From contig JAYGXS010000003.1 in assembly GCA_036362985.1 (NCBI GenBank), positions 46,697,733-46,761,732 of the forward strand: DNA of 64,000 nucleotides, written 5' to 3'. Below, one piece after another: positions 33,955-44,717 of this stretch; position 1 is the first letter of the stretch, and each line of letters starts with the position of its first letter. This stretch comes from Ligula intestinalis. Lineage: Eukaryota > Platyhelminthes > Cestoda > Diphyllobothriidea > Diphyllobothriidae. Both the position numbers and the translations under genes were made by a program. The notes beneath the pieces are model-generated. The model saw only the letters and a program-made list of their open reading frames with translations, was not told the origin of the DNA and made no database searches.

Positions 33955-34140
33955 ATTCAGACTATGCAAAAGACAGAAGTACATTACCGACAAGGAAAAT
34001 GAAGACTGGAATGGCAATGTGCGGCTTATTAGCCGTCAGCAGCTAGTCATACTTAACCCTAGGTTTGCTGGCATCCTAAGCTCTAGCCCGCAAACTCATT
34101 GGCAAGGAGTCCAACACGCCCCTAGTATGTAGTCGTGAGC
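33955..34140 (-). mobile_element. Degenerate HHR-SINE copy
   Basis: The minus strand shares TTGCCATTCCAGTC and a CCTTGTCGGTAAT tail with the SINEs at 58.1-58.4 kb. The ribozyme core has a deletion (CTGACGGCTAATAAGCCG). Confidence 0.5.
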
Positions 34141-35276
34141 TGTATGGGGCAAGAAGTAAGGTTATGGGTTAAATCAACGTAAGTGAATAATAGCTCAAGT
34201 TCTACCATACGTTCATGTCGCAGCGTACTGCTATTTGCCGTCTTCGGGCTAAGTCTAGACTCACTACAGCATCCAGCTTGCTATGGAGGACGCATAACAA
34301 CAGGAGGTCCTCTTAACCCATGATCTGTACGACCGGGGATGATCAAGGGTAATAAAGAAAGCGCAATAATCTTTCGATCGAGCGTGTAATCTATCATCGC
34401 CTTCAGCTGTTTCTGGTAGAAAACAGGAAGTCGTCGAGGTGAAATCTTATTTGGTTGGCCCTTAGTATGCAGTCCAAGCCGTTCTGGAGCAAACTATTAA
34501 TTTTATGGGTGAACGAAAAGTTATTATGTAACAGCTCAAGTTATACCATGCCTTTGTGTCATATGGTAGTGCTATTTTGCGTTTTCACGCTGACTTTAAA
34601 TTTGCTGCAGCATCAAACAGTACCTTGAAATTTATAGGACGTCTCCTGCCTAATAAGGAAGCAATCTGCCCCAGGACTGACTAAGCTTAGCAATTTAATA
34701 GTTCTTACAACTATCTCAATATCTCGGTAATAAGACATGTGTTCTATCAGTATCAGTTTATTTGAGGGATATATGGGTAGATTGCCTCTGAGTCCCTTTT
34801 TTACATGCATGTCGTGGTAACAGAAAAAGAGTATCTTAGTTTGGTGGCGAGGCCAATTGTCCTGAGCCATGAGGTGGTACATAGTTGTTTAAAAAAACAT
34901 TCAACAGACATTGAAGAAACTCCTAAAGATATTTCAGGAGAAAAACTTTCGCTCTCGTGGGAGGCAGGTTTTGGGAAATGGATGAAAAAACGTCCGCTCC
35001 AGGGGTGACTATCCAAGGAGGGAGGCATTGCAAAGGTCACCAGGATCATCATAGAGTGCGGAAGATGCGGACTGATAGTTCCTTGCTGATTGCAGAGTCT
35101 AATGACAAGGTTGGAAAAACAGAAAATTCTGCCCAGATCGTCGACAGTCCGCTGCGGGTCAAACCAGGGTGAGTGCTTAGGCCGCCAGGTTCGGCTTCTG
35201 CGATCGCTAACGGGGTCATCACCGTACGCAGATAGCCAAATGCGGAAGACCGCAGAGACTTTCGCAAGGGATTAAC
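34141..35276. other. Non-coding, nothing recognised
   Basis: Frames at 34805-35275 are open on both strands but carry no identifiable motif. Confidence 0.3.
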
Positions 35277-35289
35277 GGTAGGAGAGCTT
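35277..35289 (+). repeat. Target-site duplication, left copy
   Basis: GGTAGGAGAGCTT, identical to 38670-38682. Confidence 0.9.
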
Positions 35290-35338
35290 TAGAAGAAGAA
35301 GACTCGACCGCTGGGATAGAATGTTTATTCACCTGACG

Positions 35339-35385
35339 TTTTGATATCCGTCGCGGATTCGTCATCAGAGACATGAGTAGCAGAA
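35339..35385 (-). ncRNA. Hammerhead core, G12 changed
   Basis: CTGATGA at 35368-35362 (minus), stem II ATCCGCGACGGAT, then AAAA in place of GAAA, as in the partner at 38556. The shared change suggests that both arms were copied from the same template. Confidence 0.55.
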
Positions 35386-35460
35386 AGGTTAAGCATGCAC
35401 AGAAGTTTGCAGCATTTATAGGACACAGTCATTACTGCAAGCATAGAGCGACAATTAACG

Positions 35461-35841
35461 TTACTTGCCTTCTTGTGCGTGGACTGCTTGTTGGACGGCA
35501 CGCGGGCTCTGACCTGTTGAACTTTCGTCACGGGCGTTGAGCTCGGGCATGATGATTGCTCGGCCGTCTGGCTCCCCGGTGTTGGCGTACGATGAGGCGG
35601 TGGCCTGCCCATTCCTCAAGTGACGGTCTGCTTTGACCGAATTGAATCTTAGGATTGAATATGGATTGGGCAAATCGTTGCACTTGTTGATGGATTGGGG
35701 GCCCGTGAACCATGACTCAAGTAGTTCCCGGCTCATCCGATTGTCACTTCTTGCGAGAATTTTTGCCTCATCAAATTTGAATGTGAGGCAGGGTCTCGTC
35801 GAATGAGCTGCAACTTGAGAATTGGCATCATTTCGCCGCAC
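35461..35841 (-). pseudogene. PLE endonuclease C-terminal part (main copy)
   Basis: Starts RRNDANSQVAAHSTRPCLTF and ends QQAVHAQEGK. It matches the plus-strand arm (38080-38463) residue for residue except for three changes (D/N, T/I, S/C). The upstream GIY-YIG half is in another frame (frameshift near 35845). Confidence 0.75.
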
Positions 35842-36425
35842 TGCTGCCGTGTGTTCGGCAATGCGCGTCCTGAGAAGTCTGCCAGTTTCTTTGGCATAGT
35901 TGTTTTGACCGAAACTGCCTCAGATCCTGTAGACTGCCCCAGATGTTTCTTGCCATGGCAGTGGGTATTTTGGCTTCATTATCTGACGCCTTATGGTTGC
36001 CTCCGGCCTGTGTGAGACTCCAACTCCAAGTGGTGCGAGAAGCCGGCCGACTGCTACCGATACGTTTTTGACGTACGGGATCGAATATCAAATCTAGGGG
36101 TCGGTGCGCTTTGTTGGCAAGCTCGTTTGCGCAAGCACCGGTCGACGAAGTTGCGCGGGTAGCCATTTTCTCTGAACATCCGTCAGAAGTACTCTACCTG
36201 GGTAACATCGTCTCCTTCTTCGCTGCAGTGCGTCTCAACACGCCGATGGAGTGTTTTTACGCAATTGTGTTTGTGGCAGATTGGGTAGTTGCTGTTGTAA
36301 TTCAGTACTAGCATCGTGTTTGTCGCTTTCCTGAATACTTAAGTCTTTAGGCCATCACAATCTTTGCGACCGACGAGGACATCAAAAAAGGCCAGCTGGT
36401 TGTTGTCTTCTTCCTCCATCGTAAA

Positions 36426-37931
36426 TTAGATGTCTGGAAAGACGCTGTTGAGACGTTCCTTGAACGTGAGCACCTGATCCCGTTCGATGACGACGAAGGT
36501 GTCATCTTCATACCGAGCCCAGAATTTCGGTCTGTGGTGTTGGAAAACCAGCGACTCCAGTCGCTGCAGGACCGCCTCGGCTATGAGTCCCGAAATCGGT
36601 GAACCCATCGGTGTCCCCTTCACCTACTCGTAGATTGTTCCATCAAACGTGAAGTACGTCCTGAGACAGAACTTCAGGAGCTGTAGGATTTCCGCGCATC
36701 CCAGGCAATTCTCCATCTCATCGTATTTGTTTCGTAGGAGTAGTTTGACCGTCTCGATTGCCAGATTTTGAGGGATAGAAGTAAAAAGAGGCGTGACATC
36801 GAAGGAAACCATGATATCATTTGGCCAGAGACTTACCCCTTTAAGTTTCTATAAGAACTGTGCTGACGAGCGGACCGTGGTCTCCGAATCAGTGGCCAAA
36901 AATTTGAGACACCGAAACCGCCACTTTGCTAGCCCGTACGTTGGAGTGCCTTTTAGTGATACGATGGGTCGGAGAGGAGTGCCTTCCTTGTGCACTTTAA
37001 GGAGGCCATTGAAACTGGTCAAGGCCGTTTCTTGTGCCCTCGCCATGCGTCGGTCGGACGGCGTTATTGCATCCGAGTTCTCTAGAGCCAATAGGGTCGA
37101 ATTGATTTCGCGTGTCAGCTTTTTGATGGGATTGGTTTCACAAGGAACATAAAACTGACGATCCTCCAGTAAGCTTTTTGCCTTCTGGAGGTAGTCGGTT
37201 CTGTCTAATACGACCGTAGAACGTCCCTTATCGGCTTGCACGATGACAATATCCCGGTCGGCCTTCAGTGCTCTTAATGCAACGCGTTTGACCTTGGAGA
37301 GCACTTCCCACGGTTAATGAGCCATCAGGAGGGACGATACCTGGTGTCAGATAAGGTTCTTCATCTCCTCCGTTGGTTCTGTCTGATTTATGACTGATTC
37401 CACAGCTGCAATCATGTGAGCTGGTTTAGCATCAGCCGTGTTGAATGAAGCTTCATGCCGTAGAACCTGTATTTGCTCCTTCGTCAGTTCTTTCGAGGAC
37501 AGGTTGTGTAACAGTACGTCGTTTCTGGATGACGTTGGATTCTGCAGTCCTTGGAATTTGTACCCCAGTGCCGCTTCATGAATTACTTGTTTGTCGCGGG
37601 CTCGTTCAAGCACTCTCTGCTGAAACAGTTTTGTGCTGTCTATACCCATGACCCAACAGCACTTCCTCTTCTCATGGTCAATTATCTGGTGATATTTGCG
37701 TTGCCTCGCGTGGCAATCTTGAATGAACAAGTGGACCATTCTCTTGCCAGTTTGCAGCATCACGCGTCTCGCCGCCTCCGTGTTTAACGCCGGCTTGTAT
37801 CTCACATTCTTCGGCAACACGTTATTGTCAAGACATTGTCTTTGCAGAAACCGGATCTGCGAGTAGGTTGAGGCCTCAGGAAGGGTTAATTCTTCCCACT
37901 TGGGAGTCGCACACAGGCCGGAGGCAACCAT
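36426..37931 (-). pseudogene. PLE reverse transcriptase, one frame broken by stops
   Basis: Open segments 37931-37347, 37304-36849, 36812-36624 and 36623-36426 all lie in the same frame. Order: N-terminal region; ADKGRSTVVLDRTDY (fingers); LLKVHKEGTPLRPIVS; MVSFDVTPLFTSIP (first catalytic Asp); KGTPMGSPISGLIAEAVLQ; YEDDTFVVI in place of YVDD. At least two stops replace Gln codons seen in other copies (YEQ at 36624, IQFT at 36426). RT synthesises the new element copy by target-primed reverse transcription. Confidence 0.82.
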
Positions 37932-38463
37932 AAGGCGTCACATAATGAAGCCAAAAGACCCACTGCCATGGCAAGAAACATCTGGGGTCGTCTACAGGAT
38001 CTGGTGCAATTTCGGTCAAAGCAACTATGTCAAAGAAACTGGCAGACTTCTCAGGACGCGCATTGCCGAACACGCGGTAGCAGTGCGGCGAAATGATGCC
38101 AATTCTCAAGTTGCAGCTCATTCGACGAGACCCTGCCTCACATTCAAATTTGATGAGGCAAAAATTCTCGCAAGAAGTGACAATCGGATGAGCCGGGAAC
38201 TACTTGAGTCATGGTTCACGGGCCCCCAATCCATCAACAAGTGCAACGATTTGCCCAATCCATATTCAATCCTAAGATTCAATTCGGTCAAAGCAAACCG
38301 TCACTTGAGGAATGGGCAGGCCACCGCCTCATCGTACGCCAACACCGGGGAGCCAGACGGCCGAGCAATCATCATGCCTGAGCTCAATGCCCGTGACGAA
38401 AGTTCAATAGGTCAGTGCCCGCGTGCCGTCCAACAAGCAGTCCACGCACAAGAAGGCAAGTAA
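37900..38463 (+). pseudogene. PLE GIY-YIG endonuclease (inverted arm)
   Basis: Unbroken frame: MKPKDPLPWQETSGVVYRIW, FGQSNYVKETGRLLRTRIAE, VAAHSTRPCLTFKFDEAKIL, SRELLESWFTGPQSINKCND. The usual Cys is Phe (CNFGQ instead of CSCGK) and YVGET is YVKET. The loss of a metal-site Cys and of the YIG glycine probably impairs nicking. Confidence 0.78.
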
Positions 38464-38545
38464 TGTTAATTGTCGCTCTATGCTTGCAGTAATGACTGTG
38501 TCCTATAAATGCTGCAAACTTCTGTGCATGCTTAACCTTTCTGCT

Positions 38546-38625
38546 ACTCATGTCTCTGATGACGAATCCGCGACGGATATCAAAACGTCAGGTGAATAAA
38601 CATACTATCCCAGCGGTCGAGTCTT
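38546..38625 (+). ncRNA. Hammerhead core, G12 changed
   Basis: CTGATGA at 38556-38562, stem II ATCCGCGACGGAT, then AAAACGTCAGGTGAATAAAC. The core Gly position of GAAA is A. Confidence 0.55.
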
Positions 38626-38669
38626 CTTCTTCGCAATTGCTTTCTGGGACACGGATGTTCGCTTGTATT

Positions 38670-38682
38670 GGTAGGAGAGCTT
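38670..38682 (+). repeat. Target-site duplication, right copy
   Basis: GGTAGGAGAGCTT, identical to 35277-35289. Confidence 0.9.
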
Positions 38683-38875
38683 AGCCATGTCTAATAGCAT
38701 GGCATATATAAACACTCTTGACATATTTATAGTAGTGTAGGTAGTTATAGTAACATTGCGATTTGCCGTTGGTAAACAAGCTGATTGTAACGGAACTTCC
38801 TTAAAACGTCATGTCATAAAATAATGTCATTAAAATAAAGAAGGCAGTATTATAATTGTAAATTGTCAGTGGCGG

Positions 38876-39570
38876 TCAGTTGGTATTTAAGCGCGCACTG
38901 CTATGTCGATCCAGTTTTTTCTTAAAAACCTCTAGGGATTCCGACATAATGACATCCAAATCTAGAGCATTCCCACCTTCGACCACTATTTTTGAGAAAA
39001 ATGCTTTCGAGTATTCAGCCCAGCCCCAGTCACACGTGATTTGAGAGGATGACCTCTCAAATTTGTTGTTGTTGCTAACTCGAAGAAGCCTCCTCATACA
39101 AGACAACAGTCGCGAACAAGTAATATACGGAATGTTAGTATCAGGTCCCTCTGATGTGTCCTATAGCGCAATGGAAAGATCTTGAGATTCGACAGTCGTG
39201 TTTCATAAGACTGTGAACGCTGCCCAATAACAAGTTTGGTTGCGGACCTTTGAACCCTTTCCAGGATGTTGATGTCTTTCGCGGCCCAGGATCTTTAAAC
39301 TTAGATAGCAGATTCCAGTTGCGGTCGTCCTATGTTTACAATAATCACATGAGATAGGAATGTGCACTTGAGAACTTCCTTATCCACAGTTGAGGTGAAC
39401 GTGTGAGCGCTCGGCTTTTACTGGAGCGGTTTTAGGTAGCATTCCAACCCTCTACGGAAGATGCAGCCTAGCAGACTTTTGACGGAGTTAACCTTCGTGA
39501 CAGCAGGTTTGAGGTTTTACACAGTTCACCCATCAATTTCAACAATGTCCACAATCTTTTCCAAGAAAAT
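38876..39570 (-). mobile_element. CR1/Jockey-like LINE, 3' end of ORF2
   Basis: On the minus strand, translated pieces give [20 protein letters not shown] and [19 protein letters not shown] (about 39270-39120, frame breaks), then the open frame 39106-38876 with FFSKIVVEGGNALDLDVIMS and LEVFKKKLDRH. These are the thumb and C-terminal motifs of non-LTR RTs of the CR1/Jockey group (ERVQRRATKL, WNSLP, FK..LD). Truncated, old copy directly beside the 35-38 kb PLE. Confidence 0.7.
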
Positions 39571-39784
39571 TTTTTTACGAAACGTTGGTTTGATCGACCG
39601 ATCAACCTTTTGTCATTAACATGTAGCCAGTATCAAGACCGAGTTATAAGAACCATGGGAGTCGGATGCAGAGCTGACTCGCCAGTGTAGACCACCACAA
39701 TACGCGTGATCTAGTTTTATCCTCATTCCCTTTTTGGATGAGTTTATTTCTCGGTGTGGTTATATGGCTATAGTTCTTAATGAA

Positions 39785-40087
39785 CTACCTATAATAGGGA
39801 GTCTGGCCAGAGAAAATTCTGACCTCAGGCGCGTTGCCGTGCGCCAGCCAATTGGGCACTTCTGTGACCTTTTCCTTGTCGATTTCGGTTCCCGCTGTGG
39901 AGGTGATATGCCCTAAGAATGTTATCCTTGTTTTGCAGAAGTATGCATCTCGCCTGCTTGAGAATGAGACCTGCCTGCTTTTAGGCTTTCGCATACCACA
40001 CTTTATTTGGTTTCGAATTCGTATAATCCGAAGGGAAACTCCGAAAACCGCTTCCCACGGTCGGACAGCCGAACTTCTACGTGCCAA
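39785..40087 (-). pseudogene. Gypsy-type RT fragment
   Basis: Contains CKTRITFLGHITSTAGTEID and KVTEVPNWL. The K..ITFLGH..S..G...D..K...V..W pattern is the end of the Ty3/Gypsy RT palm/thumb. No LTR, protease or integrase was seen around it, so it is a scrap. Confidence 0.6.
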
Positions 40088-40089
40088 AT

Positions 40090-40690
40090 CCGGCGTCTAA
40101 ATCTAGCACTGTGAGAGCCGAGTTACCCGACAGGGCATCTCACGTTTCGTTGATCCGAGGTAAAGGAGATTAATACATTTGTATTCACTGTGTTTAGCTT
40201 GCGATAGTCTCTGCATTACCATAGGGTTATGATGGACAGCTGGGCGACTAGCGCAGTTCTCCGTTCAATTTGGCTACTTCCAGGGCTATCTATAAGTAAA
40301 CGCATATTCAATGCCGCTAGTATGACGGGACTCACCCCAGAGGCCTGTCTATATGACATGGACCGCCTACGTGATGGCATCTTATCATTGAATGCTGGAT
40401 ATTTTGTGATGCTGAGGGAGAACGGATTCGTGGGTTCGCAGCAATAGTTTTTTTGTGGCAGAAGTAACAGCATTAGTAATAGCAGATCATAAGTATTAGT
40501 GTTAGCAGTGTCCAGCTTCAGGGAGGCGTAAATGAGAGCTGTGGCTATATATGAACTAAGCAGTGGCAGAGTTCCAATGGTGGCATCCATTGAAAAGGTT
40601 TTTAAATGCGGAGAATTTACTTATCTCACCGCGGTCTGCGAAGCACTGTTTTTTTCCAAATGAATGAAAAGTAAGCGTTCTAGGTATCAG
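40090..40690. other. Non-coding, nothing recognised
   Basis: The minus frame 40216-40590 is open for 124 codons. It lies where a Gypsy RT would continue but shows no motif. Confidence 0.3.
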
Positions 40691-40694
40691 CATG

Positions 40695-41640
40695 GATAAT
40701 GAAGAAAATTTGTCGAGCACCAGATCAATTAGGTTATTTTCCTGAGGTTTCGAACTCTTACGGGAGTCAATATTCAGAGCTAAGGAGCAACAACCAAGAG
40801 GAGGGTAATTATAGTGGCCATACGCTTATCAACTGTCAGCGGTCATCAGGGCGTCAAGTGGTAAGAAACATAAGCAAAATGATTTGTAGGTCCCCTCTGG
40901 ATATTTAATCCCCCGCCCAATTGCTGACAGTATTTTGTGGTCAAACATTTATTTCTTGGCTAGTGAGCGTAAATAAATACGTAAATGTGGCGGAATTGAT
41001 CAAAAATATTCAATTAACTAAGATTATGCTTGTTTTAGTGTGATAAAGGCAATTAAATTCAATCAACATATAGTTCCAATCGGGAGAAATTTGACCTTAT
41101 GCAGGTGGAATTTAACGAAAATTGAAATTGGTCCGCTTATTGGTGGAATTGAACAAAAAAATTAAAGGAGGGCTACTGATCATTTGAAAGTAATTTTTTA
41201 TTATAAGTCGACGGGACTTTTGTGGCCTCTATATTCATTTTTGCCAAAACATCAACCAAAAAGAATGGGGATCGCGGGGTCAATGGCAATGGTATACGCT
41301 AAGTTACTGTGAGCAAAATCGTTGGTCGTGTAATTGGTGTAATGCCTTGTCCCCACGGTAGAGAGCTCTGTGATGTTGCCTTCGCTTCTGGCCGCTTCAT
41401 CGTGGGGTGCTCCTCGTTTGCAATTATTATGTGCCGTTTTTGCCTTCTTCTATCCTTTGTTCACATAATGGCATATGACTTTATAGGCCACGTGGAGGTC
41501 TAGATGCCTGTTGACGGAGTTGGTATCTGAAGATCATGCATCGAACGTCAGCCTTTCAGCTTTTGAGCTTCCTCGGCCTACAGTGGTTGCTCCTTGAATA
41601 TCGAAGTCTTCGCCACAGAAAGATTTTGAACAGAAACGAA
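40695..41640 (-). mobile_element. Penelope-like family 1 relic (61.7-kb subtype)
   Basis: 40705-40940 aligns with the 61.76-62.0 kb tail (GTCGAGCACCAGATCAATT, TTTCGAACTCTTACGGGAGT). 41309-41640 aligns with 62.06-62.31 kb (CACATAATGG, GGTCTAGATGCCTGTTGACG, TTGAGCTTCCTCGGCCTAC). AT-rich DNA lies between. The hammerhead core is CTGAATA...GAAA, one base off. Confidence 0.65.
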
Positions 41641-41789
41641 GGCTTCACATGGCCGAAAACCAAATCAACATGCGTCCACACGCCTCATATCACATCGCGA
41701 GGCAGCGACGAGGCAGCAACAACATGCGACCTCACGCTGCTCACGCAGTTGGATGACCGTGTCACTGGTATAACAGGGAAAAAAGGTTA

Positions 41790-42593
41790 GAGAATTTGAA
41801 ATAGCCAAAAGTAGATGAGCACCTTTTCAAAAGCAACTCGCAGTATGAGTAAAGGAAGTTCTAACATGGAAGTTGAATAGTTCGATTAAATCCGTTCAAC
41901 AAACAACCTTCGATATCAATGACTCAAACATACTTCTTTACTACCAAGGGCATTTTTGCTGAAGTTCATAATGTTTATTAAGGTATTCAAGCCCTGGACG
42001 TTACCGTAATTTTAAGAAAGCATTAAAAGTAAAGATAAATGAATGAGGTACTAGAATTAATTCGAACAATTACAAAGTAAGGAATCACTTTGACATTTGA
42101 CATTCTTTAATATCATAGGGTGCTCAGTAAAACAGGCCCGATGTTTGAAAATGTTATCTAGGTGATTTGAACACTAAAAGTTTGGACAAGACTATCACCA
42201 TGAAACGGCTTTCGTTTTCATCAGACAATATTTTCCATTCATAAAAAACGTACATATGAAGGATTTGCTACATTGTCCATCCGTGGACCAGTCAACAACA
42301 CAATGTCAGAAATTCTGGAATGGATGGTTCCTTGACAAGAAATAAATCTGGCTGTTGACTTACAATTAATTTGATTTAAGAGGAGCAATTTTTTTCGATG
42401 CTCAGTAACCCATTCAAAGTGCAAAATAACGTAAAAAAGGTTAGTTTCAGATAAGTATGATGATACATTTCTATAACGAAAACAAACTGCGCTTGCCCGA
42501 GTCATTGTCGATATAAAACATCAAAGGAATTTTCGAAGCACGCGTGTTCTTCTTTCGCCAATCCCAATAAAAGTGTGGGAACTAAACCCTAAC
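41790..42593. other. Non-coding, nothing recognised
   Basis: AT-rich with no recognisable features. Confidence 0.3.
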
Positions 42594-42608
42594 ATATTAC
42601 CATGAGAT
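42594..42608 (+). repeat. Target-site duplication, left copy
   Basis: ATATTACCATGAGAT, identical to 44073-44087. Confidence 0.92.
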
Positions 42609-42664
42609 GAATTGGCGAACATACGTTTGTTTAATAATTCTCATCAGCCCTTTACATTTATATC

Positions 42665-43275
42665 ACCAGGACATAGGAGTGCCAGTAAATGCACTCAGGG
42701 AATTGCTACTAAAATGTACCTTGAATGTACAGTTCCTTTTTGACACCAAGATGTACAGGCAATTAGACGGAGTAGCTATGGGCTCACCCCTGGGTCCGCT
42801 TCTAGCAAATATATTCATGGGCAAACTAGAGGCTACGCAAATTAGCCACCAGATTAATAATCTGATGTACTATAAACGTTACGTAGATGACATATTTGCT
42901 GTTGCATCAGCCCAAACCGATTTTTCAGCTCTAATGAGCAAAGTGAATCAGGTGCATGCATCTATCAAATTTACAGTAGAAGTAGAAGAATCTGGATCAC
43001 TCCCATTCCTTGATGTATTACTGAGTAGAAGGGCTGATGGGAGCATTCAACGGAAGGTATATCGTAAGAAGACGTGGTCCGGGCAATACATCCATTTTGC
43101 TAGCTTCGTACCGTTAAACTTCAAACGCAATTTAGTACGATGTTTGACGCAAAGGGCGAAAAGGATCTGCTCGAGTGATAGCATAGAAGAGGAGCTAAGG
43201 ATTGTTGAATGTGTATTTCGACAAAATGGGTACCCCAGTCGTTTTATCGCTAAGCACATGGCTGAAAGGCCATAA
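42665..43275 (+). pseudogene. Family-2 PLE reverse transcriptase, C-terminal half
   Basis: Contains YRQLDGVAMGSPLGPLLANI, YYKRYVDDIFAV (catalytic Asp pair at residues 94-95 of the frame starting 42607), FTVEVEESGSLPFLDVLLSR, then VYRKKTWSGQYIHF and RQNGYPSRFI. The first 19 residues of the open frame come from the inverted arm, not from RT. N-terminal RT is missing. Confidence 0.85.
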
Positions 43276-43284
43276 AAACCTGCA

Positions 43285-43875
43285 ATGCTAACAGCAGAGA
43301 AGAAGCAAATATTTATCAGAGTCCCATTTAAAGGGGACGGACCAAGCGAACTTCTAAGGAGGTGCCTGAGTCAAGCTGTAGCAACCACCTTTCCAGCAGC
43401 CAACGCCCACGTACTCTTCTCCACCGCTCCCATCCTATACGGAGAGATCAAGGACAAATTGCCAGCCCAGACCACATCCATGCGCATATATTCATTTACC
43501 TGTTCCTGTGGGGCGGGATATATTGGTCGCACGAGTCGGCGTTTGTTCAAAAGTGTCCGAGAACACATCCCAGCATGGTTAGGAAAGGTTCAACTAAAGG
43601 GTGTTAACAGTTCCATTCTAGCGCATCTGGTAGACTCTGACCATCGCGTGGATGCCAAAGAGGCCTTCCGAGTTATCTACAAAGTACCCTCAAGCTACTC
43701 AAAATTTCTTGGACAGCGTCTCTTGGCTACGGCAGAAGCGGCCGCAATCAGGCTACGCCGACCCATCCTTTGCGCGCAAAAGAATTTCGTCGCGGCACCA
43801 CAGCTACCATGGTCAAAAGCTGCTAATCCAACAGCCAGTGGCTTAACACCTCAACCGACTCCCAGCTCCCCTTAA
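43285..43875 (+). pseudogene. Family-2 PLE GIY-YIG endonuclease
   Basis: Unbroken frame with RIYSFTCSCGAGYIGRTSRR (GIY and YIG strands plus helix Arg), SILAHLVDSDHRVD, FRVIYKV, and LLATAEAAAIRLRRPILCAQ. All key EN features are present. It follows RT in frame after one stop, which other copies could test as mutation or regulated readthrough. Confidence 0.82.
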
Positions 43876-43989
43876 CGCGGATCAAATGTTGACCCCGTTT
43901 TGCCCCCCCCCCCATTCCCCCTCCCCTGACAACCGTCCTTCCTTTTTTCTACTAACCCGCATAGTCAATTTACTTAATTACCCTATAAA

Positions 43990-44040
43990 TGTAAAGGGCT
44001 GATGAGAATTATCGAAAACAAACGTATGTTCGCCAATTCA
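43990..44040 (+). ncRNA. Hammerhead core in family-2 tail
   Basis: CTGATGA at 43999-44005, a very short stem II (GA-ATTA-TC), GAAA at 44014-44017, then ACAAACGTATG. The inverted arm at 42620-42664 has the same segment but has lost CG before AAA. Confidence 0.55.
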
Positions 44041-44072
44041 TCTTCTGAATTTTTCAATGGGAATTTTCGAAA

Positions 44073-44087
44073 ATATTACCATGAGAT
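44073..44087 (+). repeat. Target-site duplication, right copy
   Basis: ATATTACCATGAGAT, identical to 42594-42608. Confidence 0.92.
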
Positions 44088-44611
44088 AGATTCGTTTGTT
44101 TAAGTGTTTTAAATTATAAGTGCGATTAATTCTACACGGTTTATTTCGATTGGTCTCAGTTTGAGGGCAGTTCTTTGCAAGGAGTTTTCGCTCTGCACAA
44201 TAGCTAACTTGCACTACGACCTGAAAGTTAATGCTTAGTCCTTTCTTACCCATTTTTAGTCTCCATTAATTTTTTTATTTTCAGAAACTCCACGCTTGCA
44301 TACTACATTTATGTTCCATCTATTGGCAATTCTTGCGGCGACCGATTTTTAAAATTTTGTGTATTTTAATAAGGTGCCTTGTAAAATGTTCCTTTTTGTG
44401 CGATTATTTTTATTTTGTCCTATTCTGCTTTTATCGTAACCTATAGGTTCTATTGTAGGTTATATGTTATCTTAAATTGAAAGAATATATATTTAAATAT
44501 ATATTTATTAAGATATATATTGAATATATAATCTTCGAGAATTATTTAAGGTTATGCATTTTCATAGGAAGATCTTGAATTAATTGCAATCTTTTATCAT
44601 TTGATTTTTAG
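44088..44611. other. Upstream region of the sphingomyelinase gene
   Basis: AT-rich, with an (AT)-rich stretch at 44487-44530. It ends in a pyrimidine-poor but plausible acceptor TTTGATTTTTAG at 44611, 13 nt before the start codon. This could be a spliced-leader trans-splice site, known in flatworms, or a 5' UTR intron end. Confidence 0.4.
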
Positions 44612-44624
44612 ATTTGTAGGCTAT

Positions 44625-44717
44625 ATGGCTCACCATAAAGTTTCCCATCAACCACGCGAATCAAAAGAATCGGATGAAGATTCTGCCCAGATGCGATCAT
44701 GGACGACTGAATCTCAT
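44625..44717 (+). CDS. SMPD2: nSMase exon 1, start codon
   Basis: 31 codons from ATG at 44625: MAHHKVSHQPRESKESDEDS, ending in phase 0 at GTAATA. Hydrophilic, no signal peptide. The start is chosen because the phase chain holds through nine further exons, and because an acceptor-like TTTTTAG sits just upstream. Not conserved in vertebrates. Confidence 0.6.

Larger units (their letters stand above)
35290..38669 (-). mobile_element. Penelope-like element family 1, 3.38 kb, with 13-bp TSD
   Basis: The most complete PLE here. The main copy runs on the minus strand: RT region 37931 to about 36300, EN about 36000 to 35461, tail with hammerhead core to 35290. An inverted partial copy of the 3' part (EN C-terminus to pseudo-LTR, about 37902-38669, plus strand) is joined head to head at its 5' side. 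Arms of about 725 bp are almost identical, which points to recent insertion. One end stops in (CTT)n and the other extends to CGCTTGTATT. Confidence 0.88.
42609..44072 (+). mobile_element. Penelope-like element family 2, 1.46 kb, 15-bp TSD
   Basis: 5'-truncated PLE: an inverted 56-bp tail piece (42609-42664), RT (about 42665-43275), EN (43285-43875), a C-rich spacer with a C-tract at about 43904-43913, and a hammerhead tail (43999 on). RT and EN share one frame separated by a single TAA at 43273. The right end extends 33 nt beyond the point where the left arm stops. Exact 15-bp TSD. Clearly different from family 1 in RT and EN sequence. Confidence 0.9.

Noticed and set aside
35828..36166. 112-codon minus frame over the PLE
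   Set aside because: Its sequence is the out-of-frame shadow of the GIY-YIG region of the 35-38 kb element.
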